DNA from: Chitinophagales bacterium
GTDB taxonomy: Bacteria; Bacteroidota; Bacteroidia; Chitinophagales; Chitinophagaceae
Reading direction: 5' to 3'
NCBI GenBank assembly: GCA_017303335.1
Contig: JAFLBK010000003.1
Location: forward strand, 124,001 to 188,000
Length of the DNA stretch: 64,000 bases
Position 1 is the stretch's first letter, and every line of letters begins with the position of its first letter. Shown one piece after another: positions 16,691 through 25,900 of the stretch. The translations under genes were made by a program, and so were the position numbers. A model generated the notes under the pieces. That model was not told the DNA's origin. It saw only the letters and a list, made by a program, of their open reading frames with translations, and made no database searches.

Positions 16691-17221
16691 ATGAAAACCG
16701 TTTCTCTCCTTATTTTTCCCCTGTTCGCTTTAACCACTTCACTGTGTTCACAAACGACCGGCCCAAGGTTTGAAAATGATACGGTGTACACCAGCAGTGG
16801 TTATAAAATATTCAAAGGCCAAACCCTTTTCTTTGGCACTGGCCTCGAACGCTACAGGCGTTTTAAATATGTAACCATCAGAAATGGGTTCCTTTCATCC
16901 ACGCTGGCCAACAGCAAAGTCATCGTTCGGGAAATAAAGAAATATTCGGTATCAGTTCTCGGAAACGGATACGTTGACATTGTCGGCTACATTACGCTCA
17001 AAGACGGAATATCGGAACGGATTATTCTTCATATAGCTTTCGACAGGGCCATCGAGAACTCCCCCGCCCTGCCCAGTGAGATCATCGTTCCGGATGAATT
17101 CAGGAATACCCGACCCCGGAATATCAAGCGAGAACTTCTGACAGCAGAAAACCTCTACCAGGACGAGTTGATCTCCAAGGAAGAGTATGAAAAATTAAGG
17201 AAAAAGATACTAGGACAATAA
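16691..17221 (+). CDS. Secreted SHOCT-like protein, paralogue 2
   Basis: A 176-residue relative of the preceding protein. An ATG at 16655 overlaps the previous stop, but the Met at 16691 (MKTVSLLIFPLFALTTSLCSQ) starts a proper signal peptide and is preferred. The shared domain starts PRFENDTVYTSSGYKIFKGQ and ends SEIIVPDEFRN. It lacks the long linker of paralogue 1 and goes directly to a SHOCT-like helix pair (LYQDELISKEEYEKLRKKIL). Its stop overlaps the next ATG by one base (TAATG). Confidence 0.7.
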   Translation: MKTVSLLIFPLFALTTSLCSQTTGPRFENDTVYTSSGYKIFKGQTLFFGTGLERYRRFKYVTIRNGFLSSTLANSKVIVREIKKYSVSVLGNGYVDIVGYITLKDGISERIILHIAFDRAIENSPALPSEIIVPDEFRNTRPRNIKRELLTAENLYQDELISKEEYEKLRKKILGQ

Positions 17222-17760
17222 TGCGTTTCGAAATGAGTAAAATAAGATTATTTGCTCTCCTTATATTTCCGCTGGTAATTCAGGGACAAGAACCAGGGCC
17301 GATGTATAAAAATGACACCCTCTACACTACTTGTGGATACAGAATATTTCCAGGACAAGTACTTCATTTCGGCAAAGGCGTTGGTAAGAAAGGACAATAC
17401 AGATATATCCGAATAAAGAATGGAATCAATCCTGGTTCACTGGCCAAAAGCCATATCGTGGTAAAAACCATAACACAAACAAGGTTATCCACGATCGAAG
17501 TTTCTTCTGCGGTTCTCACAGGCACAATTATCTTTCATGACGGTACCAGCGGCTACATAGAATTCTATATGGAGTTCGACCGGGCTGTAGAGAATCCGAA
17601 AAACGGATCAGGTGAGTTAACCGTACCCCAGGAGTTTCAAAACTGCCCACGGATTCATTTGCGCAATCAACTCAATGCTTTACTTGAAATTTATGGAAGA
17701 GGTGCGCTGACTCAAGAAGAATACGAAACAAGGAAGAAGAAATTACTGGAACAATGGTAA
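17221..17760 (+). CDS. Secreted SHOCT-domain protein, paralogue 3
   Basis: A 179-residue paralogue. The signal peptide core is IRLFALLIFPLVIQG, so the true start may be the first Met or the Met at 17233. The shared domain runs from MYKNDTLYTTCGYRIFPGQ to SGELTVPQEFQN, then NQLNALLEIYGRGALTQEEYE. It has a Cys where the others have Ser in the TSSGY motif. The final 45 bases before the stop are the same as in paralogue 1, while the rest of the gene is clearly diverged and more AT-rich. Coupled by a one-base overlap to paralogue 2. Confidence 0.7.
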   Translation: MRFEMSKIRLFALLIFPLVIQGQEPGPMYKNDTLYTTCGYRIFPGQVLHFGKGVGKKGQYRYIRIKNGINPGSLAKSHIVVKTITQTRLSTIEVSSAVLTGTIIFHDGTSGYIEFYMEFDRAVENPKNGSGELTVPQEFQNCPRIHLRNQLNALLEIYGRGALTQEEYETRKKKLLEQW

Positions 17761-17766
17761 GCTAAC

Positions 17767-18159
17767 ATGTCGATCTTTCTGAAATATTTTCTCGCCTGGT
17801 TCCCGATGCTGCTGCTGGCCATCGGCAACGGAGCACTTCGGGAATTCGTATTCCGGAAGTACATGGGCGAACTGCCCGCACACCAGTTGTCTACCTTCTC
17901 CCTCCTGCTGCTTTTTACGATTTACATCTGTTTCGTGATCCATTGGATTCCGCCCGCATCCGCCCGCCAGGCCTTGCTGATCGGGCTGTTCTGGCTTGCG
18001 CTTACGCTTTTGTTTGAATTCGGGTTCGGACGTTACCGCGGCAATTCCTGGGAAAAGTTGCTGGCCGATTACAATCTGCTCGAAGGCAGGCTTTGGCTGC
18101 TGATACCGGCCTGGGTGGCAATGGCTCCCTGGATCTTTACCAAATATTTCAACCGGTGA
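17767..18159 (+). CDS. Four-helix membrane protein
   Basis: A 130-residue protein with hydrophobic segments at about residues 5-22, 41-60, 70-85 and 107-125. Two short polar loops contain GNGALREFVFRKYMGELP and EFGFGRYRGNSWEKLLADYN. I do not recognise a characterised family, though membrane proteins with this GNGxxRE pattern occur in Bacteroidota. It sits 6 bases after the SHOCT trio and 28 before the calcium ATPase, so it could be co-transcribed with either. Confidence 0.6.
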   Translation: MSIFLKYFLAWFPMLLLAIGNGALREFVFRKYMGELPAHQLSTFSLLLLFTIYICFVIHWIPPASARQALLIGLFWLALTLLFEFGFGRYRGNSWEKLLADYNLLEGRLWLLIPAWVAMAPWIFTKYFNR

Positions 18160-18187
18160 AAACAAGGTTTCATCATAACTGAATGCT

Positions 18188-20770
18188 ATGAACTGGCACC
18201 GACTGAGCATCGACGAAACGCTTGAACTGCTGGGAACCTCCCGGCACGGCATCAGCCAGGAAGAAGCCGAAGGAAAATTACTCGAATACGGTCCCAATGA
18301 ATTAACGGAAGGAAAAAAGAAAAGCGTCGCCGGCATGCTGCTGGGTCAGTTCAAAGACCTGATGATCCTCATCCTGCTGGCAGCGGCCATTATCTCCGGA
18401 TTCATCGGCGACCTCACCGATACCATCGTCATACTTGTCATCGTGGTTCTGAACGCCATCATCGGTTTCTTACAGGAATACCGGGCCGAGAAAGCCATGC
18501 AGGCATTGAAAAAAATGGCCGTTACCCAAACGCATGTACGCCGGAACCAGCAGGATCACTGGTTGCCGGCCACGGAACTGGTACCGGGCGACCTGGTGTT
18601 GCTGGAAGCAGGCAATGCCATCCCGGCGGATATACGGATCATCGAATCGCTGAACCTGAAAACCGAGGAGGCGGCCCTTACCGGGGAATCGCACCCGGTA
18701 GATAAGATCACCGGTTCGCTTGAAGTGGATGATCTGCCCGTTGGCGACCGGAGCAATATGGCCTTCAAAGGCACATTCGTTACCTATGGCCGGGGTACCG
18801 GCATCGTGGTGGCTACCGGCATGCAAACCGAACTGGGGCGTATTGCCCGCATGCTCCAGGAAGAGGAAACACTTACACCCCTGCAGCAACGGATGGCCAC
18901 GTTCAGTAAATACCTCTCCGCGCTGGTCTTGTTTCTCTGTATCGTATTCTTCGTCGCCGGCTGGTTGCGTGGCGAGGATATGGTGAAGATGATATTAACG
19001 AGCATATCCCTTGCCGTTGCGGCCATTCCCGAAGCGCTTCCCGCTGTGATCACCATCTCACTGGCCCTCGCTGCCAAACGGATGATCCGCTTCAACAGCC
19101 TTATCCGGAAATTACCCGCCGTTGAAACACTGGGATCGGTAACTTATATATGTACCGATAAAACCGGCACACTCACGAAAAACAGGATGCATGTGGAGGA
19201 AGTATTTGTACAAGGCAGGATTTATGAACGAACCGAGATCCCCGCGTTGACCCATGAGGCGGAAGCGTTGCTGCTGCTTCATGCCTTTGCATTGAATAAC
19301 GATTCGGTGGAAGACGCCGAAAACAACATGAAGGGAGACCCAACGGAAACAGCCCTGCTGGAGATCACCCGCGAACTGCAGATCAATCCCGGCGCATGGC
19401 CACGCCTTGCCGAGATCGCATTCGACAGCGGACGGAAACTGATGACCACCTTCCATGAATACAACGGAAGGATCATCGCCTTTACCAAGGGAGCCCCGGA
19501 TATACTCCTGCAGCGTTGTACGCTGGCCGACCCCGGCAATATCGTACAACAGGTGGATACCATGGCCGCACGGGGGCACCGGGTATTGGGTTTCGCTTAC
19601 CGGTACTGGGATGGTATCCCCGACAACCCGGATGTGCTTGTACATGAACGCGACCTGCAATTTCTCGGGCTCGCTGGCCTGATCGATCCACCAAGAGAAG
19701 AAGTACCCGATGCGGTGGCGCAATGCAAAACGGCCGGCATCGTACCGGTGGTCATTACGGGCGATCATCCGCTTACAGCTAAAACGATCGCTCAACGGGT
19801 GGGCATCATCAGCAGCCCATCCGACCTGCTGCTGACCGGTAAGGAACTGGCAGAACTCGACGAAGAGGCATTTGCCGCCCGGGTGGAAAAGATACGGGTG
19901 TATGCCCGCGTGTCGCCGGAACAGAAACTGCAGATCGTGAAAGCGCTGCAGGCAAAAGGACATTATGTGGCCATGACCGGCGACGGTGTGAATGACGCCC
20001 CCTCATTGAAACGTGCCAATATCGGCATTGCCATGGGCATTACCGGAACCGATGTATCCAAAGAAGCGGCGCACATGATCCTGCTCGACGATAATTTCTC
20101 CACCATCGTAAAAGCCGTTCGGGAAGGTAGACGGATCTATGACAACATCCTCAAGTTCATCAAGTACCTGATGACGACAAATTCCGGTGAACTGTGGACC
20201 CTGTTGCTCGGCCCGATGATCGGGCTCCCCGTTGCCTTGCTGCCGATCCATATCCTCTGGATCAACCTTGTATCGGATGGGCTTCCGGCCATTTCCCTGT
20301 CGTTTGAAAAAGCCGAGAAGAATATTATGAACCGGCCGCCGCGGCCGGTAAAGGATAATGTGTTCTCCGACGGAAGGGGCTTGCACATGATATGGGTAGG
20401 CATGCTCATGGCAGGCATCAGTTTATCGGCGCAGGCATGGGCCATCAACAATGAACTCCACTGGCAAACCATTGTCTTCAATGTACTTTGCCTGAGCCAG
20501 ATGGGGCATGTGCTGGCCATCCGCTCCGAGAACCGGTCTTTATTCCGTATCGGGCTTTTATCCAACAAACCACTCCTGGGAGCCGTACTGGCGGGCCTGC
20601 TGCTGCAGTTCGCTGTTACCTATACGCCCTTCCTGCAACCGGTATTTCAAACAGAATCGCTGAGTGTTTATGAATTCGTTGTGGTGGGCGTTTTGTCATC
20701 GCTGGTATTTTTTGCGGTGGAGATCGAAAAAATAGTTTCAAGAAAAAGAAGGAAGTTGCACGACAAATAA
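18188..20770 (+). CDS. P-type Ca2+/cation-transporting ATPase
   Basis: An 860-residue P2-type ATPase. Domains in order: cation ATPase N-terminal domain (residues 3-75, LSIDETLELLG, GPNELTEGKKKS), actuator domain with LTGESHPVDK near 160-170, the M4 ion-site helix with AAIPEALPAVITISLALAAK, phosphorylation motif ICTDKTGTLTKN with Asp near 323, the nucleotide-binding KGAP near 436, MTGDGVNDAPSLK in the hinge, and a C-terminal cation ATPase domain. PEAL in M4 is usual for calcium pumps (SERCA-like) and for manganese relatives. It expels cations from the cytoplasm with ATP. It is complete and converges, one base apart, with the minus-strand gene at 20772. Confidence 0.93.
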   Translation: MNWHRLSIDETLELLGTSRHGISQEEAEGKLLEYGPNELTEGKKKSVAGMLLGQFKDLMILILLAAAIISGFIGDLTDTIVILVIVVLNAIIGFLQEYRAEKAMQALKKMAVTQTHVRRNQQDHWLPATELVPGDLVLLEAGNAIPADIRIIESLNLKTEEAALTGESHPVDKITGSLEVDDLPVGDRSNMAFKGTFVTYGRGTGIVVATGMQTELGRIARMLQEEETLTPLQQRMATFSKYLSALVLFLCIVFFVAGWLRGEDMVKMILTSISLAVAAIPEALPAVITISLALAAKRMIRFNSLIRKLPAVETLGSVTYICTDKTGTLTKNRMHVEEVFVQGRIYERTEIPALTHEAEALLLLHAFALNNDSVEDAENNMKGDPTETALLEITRELQINPGAWPRLAEIAFDSGRKLMTTFHEYNGRIIAFTKGAPDILLQRCTLADPGNIVQQVDTMAARGHRVLGFAYRYWDGIPDNPDVLVHERDLQFLGLAGLIDPPREEVPDAVAQCKTAGIVPVVITGDHPLTAKTIAQRVGIISSPSDLLLTGKELAELDEEAFAARVEKIRVYARVSPEQKLQIVKALQAKGHYVAMTGDGVNDAPSLKRANIGIAMGITGTDVSKEAAHMILLDDNFSTIVKAVREGRRIYDNILKFIKYLMTTNSGELWTLLLGPMIGLPVALLPIHILWINLVSDGLPAISLSFEKAEKNIMNRPPRPVKDNVFSDGRGLHMIWVGMLMAGISLSAQAWAINNELHWQTIVFNVLCLSQMGHVLAIRSENRSLFRIGLLSNKPLLGAVLAGLLLQFAVTYTPFLQPVFQTESLSVYEFVVVGVLSSLVFFAVEIEKIVSRKRRKLHDK

Positions 20771-20771
20771 A

Positions 20772-22322
20772 CTAGCGGTGCCTGCTTTGCAGGTATTTAT
20801 CGTAGATCACCTCGCTCATGGGTTTGCCATACACTTTACTCTCCACCCAACTGATGATATCGAGGTAGGAGAAAACGCGGGTCTCGTAGCGGTTCTTCTC
20901 GAATTGCTTGATGCGGGTAAGCAGTTTCTTCAGCTCGGGCTTTAATTTTTCGGCCGACTCGTACACGTTGTTCTTCAGGAATTTGAACATCTCCTGCTCC
21001 ACCACGGTCAGGTTCTCCATCCGCGACATGAAGCGGAACACCGATTTGATCAGCGATTCAATGATCTCGTCATTTCCCATCTCGAAGTGAGCCATCAGGT
21101 GCAGCAGCCGGGCATAACATTGCAGGTCGATGCGCATATCCACCGGTCCGTTGATGATGATCTGCAGGTGATCGATCGATCTGCTGTAATCGCCATTGCC
21201 GAAATAGAGCAGGGCCATCTTGTAGTTGATCACCAGTACCCGGTGCCGGTCGATGTACATATCGAATTCCTGCAATCCTTCTTCGATCACGGGCACCAGC
21301 TTCAGTCCTTCCCCGAAGGTACCCTTCATCAGGTGCTGGTTGATGCGGGCGCTGGTCAGGTAAACAAATGCCTGCATCCGGAAATTATCGTGCTGGTTGG
21401 CCGGCTTGGAGAATGTGAAGCGCTCGAAGCGGCCGAGGTATTTATCGAAGTTGCGGAAATTGCGCAGGTTGAAATTGGCGGTAAGCAGGTTGTGCATCCC
21501 CTTGATGTAATGCCCGGTTTCCACGCTGATCATCACCGGTTCGTTCTTGAACAAATCGACCCACTTCTTACTGTAGCGGTAATACATCAGGAAATCCTGG
21601 CGGATGAACGCGTACCAGCAATAACTCTGGCATAGGTACAGCTGCTGGTAGAAGCCGGTGATCTTTTGCGGATCAACAGTGAGGTTCTCTTTGAAGAACT
21701 GCCGTACGCCCTTTTCGTCTTTTTCGTTGCGGGCATGCCCGTGCTTTACATACCACTGGTAGAGCTGCAGCGCCAGGTTCGAAAGCGCCGTGATCATACT
21801 CCGTTGTTCATTCACTTCGTTGGCTTCGAGGGTGAGCCGGTCGGCCGCCCCTTCGCCACTTCGGGTGATGTGCAGGGTTTCGATCTTTTTTTCGAGTGAT
21901 ATCACCTGTATGAGAAAACTTTCCTGGTGGTAACTCTTGGCCAGGTCTTTCGCTTTTTCGAGTATGCGCAGGCTTTGCAGGTAAAGTCCGCGGTTATACA
22001 GTATCCGGGCATAGTCGAGTTGCTCGTGCAACTGCAGGTCGATGCTTTCGGTGCTTTTGAGCAGGCGCAGACTCGCCAGTAATTCCTTGTACAGGTGCGC
22101 TTTGAGATTGGCCAGCTGGGGCTTCTCCACCCCCGGCATTTTCTTGAGTATCTGCGGCTCGTTATAGTCCTTGGCCTTGTCGATGGCGTCGAAAAGCTGG
22201 ATAATCTTGAGGTCTTCCCGGGAAGAACTGCGTTTGATGTAGAGTTTAAAATGCCTTTTCTCCGCCTTTTGAAGCGATTTTACGAGCTGGAATAATATAT
22301 CGGCAGAGCGGTTGGACATCAT
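20772..22322 (-). CDS. Helical-repeat (TPR-like) protein, unknown function
   Basis: A 516-residue, almost entirely helical cytoplasmic protein without signal peptide. Repeating helix pairs such as YARILYNRGLYLQSLRILEK (about 105-125) and KMALLYFGNGDYSRSIDHLQ (about 362-382) look like divergent tetratricopeptide repeats, with charged heptads in the last 90 residues. Relatives are common as hypothetical proteins in Chitinophagaceae. I can name no function; such proteins are often scaffolds. I chose the first ATG (22322); a TTG two codons earlier is less likely. A good minus-strand promoter lies about 95 bases upstream. Confidence 0.7.
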   Translation of the reverse strand: MMSNRSADILFQLVKSLQKAEKRHFKLYIKRSSSREDLKIIQLFDAIDKAKDYNEPQILKKMPGVEKPQLANLKAHLYKELLASLRLLKSTESIDLQLHEQLDYARILYNRGLYLQSLRILEKAKDLAKSYHQESFLIQVISLEKKIETLHITRSGEGAADRLTLEANEVNEQRSMITALSNLALQLYQWYVKHGHARNEKDEKGVRQFFKENLTVDPQKITGFYQQLYLCQSYCWYAFIRQDFLMYYRYSKKWVDLFKNEPVMISVETGHYIKGMHNLLTANFNLRNFRNFDKYLGRFERFTFSKPANQHDNFRMQAFVYLTSARINQHLMKGTFGEGLKLVPVIEEGLQEFDMYIDRHRVLVINYKMALLYFGNGDYSRSIDHLQIIINGPVDMRIDLQCYARLLHLMAHFEMGNDEIIESLIKSVFRFMSRMENLTVVEQEMFKFLKNNVYESAEKLKPELKKLLTRIKQFEKNRYETRVFSYLDIISWVESKVYGKPMSEVIYDKYLQSRHR

Positions 22323-22408
22323 AGACAATTTTCACCTAAATCCTTTACAGCAAAGGGTTTGAGCCTCTTCAAACCGCTTTTAACGGGATAAAATCAAGGC
22401 AAAACTGG

Positions 22409-22440
22409 TTAGGTGCAAAAATAGGCGAATACTACTTTTG
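22409..22440 (+). promoter_or_regulatory. Plus-strand promoter facing a candidate small RNA
   Basis: TACTTTTG at 22433-22440 matches TAnnTTTG, with TTAG at 22409-22412 (three of four) and a 20-base spacer. No protein-coding gene follows on this strand before the terminator at 22581-22612, so it would drive a short transcript of about 165 bases. Confidence 0.5.
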
Positions 22441-22447
22441 TTTCAGA
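22416..22447 (-). promoter_or_regulatory. Promoter of the 20772-22322 gene
   Basis: On the minus strand TATTTTTG (22423-22416) matches TAnnTTTG, with TCTG (22447-22444) at a 20-base spacing as a three-of-four match to the -33 TTTG. It overlaps the opposed plus-strand promoter at 22409-22440. Confidence 0.6.
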
Positions 22448-22612
22448 AAGTTGTTCATACAGCAGGCAATCGCTAAAAAGGGAAACAACCAATCGTTACG
22501 GGCAACTTACAAACCCTTGCTGACCCGGTCAGTTGAAAGTAAAAAATAAGTTTTTCATATAGCAAGCAATCGTTAAAAAAGTCACTCCGTTTCTACGGAG
22601 TGGCATTTTTTT
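22447..22612 (+). ncRNA. Candidate small RNA (unnamed)
   Basis: The span between a plausible promoter and a strong terminator, about 166 bases, has no open frame of note. It contains an imperfect direct repeat, GTTGTTCATACAGCAGGCAA (22450-22469) and GTTTTTCATATAGCAAGCAA (22550-22569), each followed by TCGyTAAAAA, a third CAATCGTTA at 22490, and the perfect palindrome CTGACC-C-GGTCAG at 22520-22532. I could not fit it to 6S RNA, tmRNA or RNase P. Alternatively the stretch is merely the distal 3' region of the minus-strand gene 22983-26120. Confidence 0.35.
22581..22612. terminator. Bidirectional terminator
   Basis: CACTCCGT-TTCT-ACGGAGTG (8 bp, extendable to 10 with a G-T pair) is followed by GCATTTTTTT on the plus strand and by ACTTTTTTAA on the minus strand. 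It can end the candidate small RNA on plus and read-through from the tricorn-like gene on minus. Confidence 0.8.
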
Positions 22613-22685
22613 ATGGTGCAAGTATAAGTAATAATTCAGTAATAGCCAACAAGCCCCAACGTGTTACTGATTAACTTTCTTACAG

Positions 22686-22730
22686 AGCCTGCGGTGAAGC
22701 ATCCCCGAACTGTTTTATTCGGGTTGACCC
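22686..22730. repeat. Partial copy of the GAGCCTGCGG-GAAGCATC repeat
   Basis: AGAGCCTGCGGTGAAGCATCCC followed by GAACTGTTTTATTC matches the left half of the complete element at 22783-22865 but lacks the right inverted arm. Confidence 0.7.
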
Positions 22731-22782
22731 GGCAACATGGTTCATGGCTCATGGCCAATAATCGTTCACGCTTATAATTAGT

Positions 22783-22865
22783 TGTCATGCTGAGCCTGCG
22801 GCGAAGCATCTCCCAACTGTTTCATTCCGGCAAACCTGGATCCTTCGCTGACGCTCAGGATGACA
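22783..22865. repeat. Palindromic intergenic element with terminal inverted repeats
   Basis: An 83-base element begins TGTCATGCTGAGC and ends GCTCAGGATGACA, its near reverse complement. Inside are GCGAAGCATCTC and GATCCTTCGCTGACGC. This resembles a widespread MITE-like intergenic repeat of many bacterial genomes. It has no coding capacity. The gene-free stretch 22323-22982 otherwise holds only the promoters, RNA candidate, terminator and the partial copy at 22686. Confidence 0.8.
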
Positions 22866-22982
22866 AAGAAGGGCAATCCCTTTGATCAGTCATGGTTTAT
22901 TGTTCATAGATATGATTCCGTATTCCACTTTCATCATTCCTTGCCTGCCTGCCGCGTGGCAGGTTCCCTGTTCCTTATCCGA

Positions 22983-25900
22983 TCATTTTCCCCCGATCAT
23001 TTTCAGTATCTCCTCCACGGCCCTGTCGATCTGCGGGTCGCGGCCATTGAGTTTGTCCTCGAATGTATTGATCACTTTGATATCCGGTTGCACACCGTTC
23101 ATCTCCAGGTCTTTTCCTTCCAGTGTATAACAGCCCCAGGAAGGCATGCGCACCGATGATCCGTCTACGAGCGATACGCCGCTGGTGAAAATGATCCAGC
23201 GGTAGGTTTCGTTGCCGATGATCTTACCCAGTTTCAGCGCCTTGAAGCCCTGCGAGGTCATTTCGGCATCACTGAGCGACTGCTCGTTGGTGAGCAGGAT
23301 GATGGGCTTATCGGAAGGCGCAAAATTCGATTGGGGCGACAGCTTTCCTTCCCGGTATTTCCAGTTGAGGTAACTGCGCTGGGCCAGGAATTTCAGCACT
23401 TCGTCGTGCACATTACCGCCGGTATTGTACCGCAGGTCGAAGATGAGCGCATCTTTCTGATTCAGCTCCTGGGTCATGTCGATGATGAACTGGTCCAGCT
23501 CGAACTGGCCCATATTCTTCATGTATCCATAGGCGATGCGGCCCTTGCTTTTCTCATTCACCCGCTTCTGGTTGTTGTCGATCCACTCATCGTATAGATT
23601 GTTGAAGAGCGAAAACTGCGGATGCAGTTTCACCTTTACATCCTGCCCGTTCCGGCGGAAGGTGAGGTTCAGCTCCCGGTCGAGCGAAGGTTGCGTGAAA
23701 TAAAAATTCCGGTCGGTCTTGTCATCCACCGCAACATCATTCACTTTCACCAGTACATCACCGGGCCTGATATCGATTCCTTTCTTATCCGCCGCGGAAC
23801 GCTTCAGCACGTATTTCACTTTGTAGGGATCGTTTTCCTCGAACAGAATACCGGTTTCCATGGTGCGGTTGCTGAGCGCCAGGTTCTCATCATCGCCGAA
23901 GGTTCCGAAGCCCTGGTGCGAAGAATTGAGTTCGCCCAGCATGTCGTTGAGCATGAAGCGCAGGTCGGCCCGGGTATTCAGGTAGGGCAGAAACTGTTTG
24001 TAGTATTCCCGGGTCTTATTCCAGTTCAGCCCGTGGAATTTTTCATCGTAGTAATTCTCTTCGATCTGCGCCCAGGCTTCCTCGAACATCTGGCTGAACT
24101 CGGCGGCCAGGTTACGGCGGAAGGTATAGCTGATGCCGATGGGATCGGCCTTGTTGCCATCAAGGTTTAGTTTGCTGATGGTTCCGTTGCCCAGTACATA
24201 TAATTTATCGCTTACTTCCACCACATCGAAACCGAAGCTGTTATCGGTGCCGGCGATCTTTTCCGTTTTAGTTGGCTCGAAGGGTTCGATCACCGTTTTC
24301 CAGAGTGCGCTCCTGCCCTCGCCGTGATTGCTGGTATAGAGCACGCTTGTTTTCTCGCCTTTCTGGTAAACCCACTGCAGGAACTGGGCGCCGAGCGAAG
24401 GACTGAGTTGTTCCAATCTTTCCATCAACAGGTCGGTATCGATACCGATGGGTTTGATATCGGGGCCCGCTTTTTTCGAAGTATCTTTTTTCTCCTCTTT
24501 CTTATCGTCTTTGAACAACTCATTGTATTTATCCTGGCGGAAGGGTTCATCGAGTTTTTCCAGCGCCACCCGGTACACTTTGGCATTGCCCATACCGAAT
24601 GGATAAGAGGCTTTCAGCCGCTGGGAGGTAAAGTAGATGTACTTGCTGTCGGGCGACCAGATAGGTCCGGATTCGGTGATACCGGTATTGGTGAGGTTGG
24701 TGGTTTTATTCTCCCTGATGTTATGGATGAAGATATCCTGTTCAAAATTCCGGAAAGCGGTAAAGATGATGTATTCGTCGTTGGGTGAAAAGCCCGGGTC
24801 GCTTCCCTGGAAGCCCCATATCTCGTCCTTTACGATGGTTTTGCTCTCGAGTGTTTTGGTATCCAGCAGGCGAACTTCATCACGCCCGCTCAGGTAAACC
24901 GCCTTGCTGCGGGTTTTATTCATTACCAGCCCGCGGTCGTTCTTTTTGTCGTTGGTAAGTTGCCGGGGCGCACCGCTGCTGTCGGCCCGTACGGTATACC
25001 AATTGGTATAGCCTTCCAGCGTTTGATTGAACAGCAGGGTTTTGTTATCGCTCATCCATTTCACTTCACGCACCCGCTCGCCGGAATTACGGTTGATCTC
25101 CTGGATGAATTTCCCCTCGATATCGCTCACGAACAACTCGCCACGGGAAACAAAGGCCAGTTTCTTTCCGTCGGGTGAAACATCAAAAGCGCTGATATTC
25201 CCTTTCACATCAAAATCTTTTTCCTTGGGCAGGATATTATTACGGATGATGGAGATGGAAAGTTTGCTGGTTTTGTCCGACTTCACATCGTAGAGCCAGA
25301 GTTGATAATCTTTTTCGAAAACGATCTTGCCCCCATTGGCATTCACCTGCGGTGTTTTGATGGATGTGGAGAAACGGGTAAGCGCTTTTTTCCTGCCATT
25401 ATCCAGTTCATAGAGATTGTACTCGCCATTGGCTTCGTCGGAAATGAAATACACGTGACCACCGCGGTCGATGGTGGCGCCAAAATCTTTCCCCTCCCAG
25501 TCGGTATAACGCTTGTATTGTTTTGTTTTGCTGTTATACGATTGTATATCCGGGTTAAATGGTCCTTTATACCGCTTGCGGTGAACCTGGTTACTGCTCT
25601 CCCAGGTATCATTGAAGAATATTTCCCCGGAATTTGGGTGTTCAAACAGGTTATGATCGTACTGGAAGAAATAATTACCAAATACCCGCATGGCTGTTCC
25701 GCCTTCGGCCGAAACCCGGAAGCCGGCGATCTGGCCCATGCGGCCGCTGTTGAAATAAATGTATTTCGAATCCCAGCTCCAGCTGGTCACTTCATCGTTG
25801 GCGCTGTGCCAGGTGATCTGTTTCACGTCTCCCCCGTTCACCGGTATCACAAATACATCGGCATTGCCATACTGCCGGCCGCTGAAGGCGATCCATTTCC

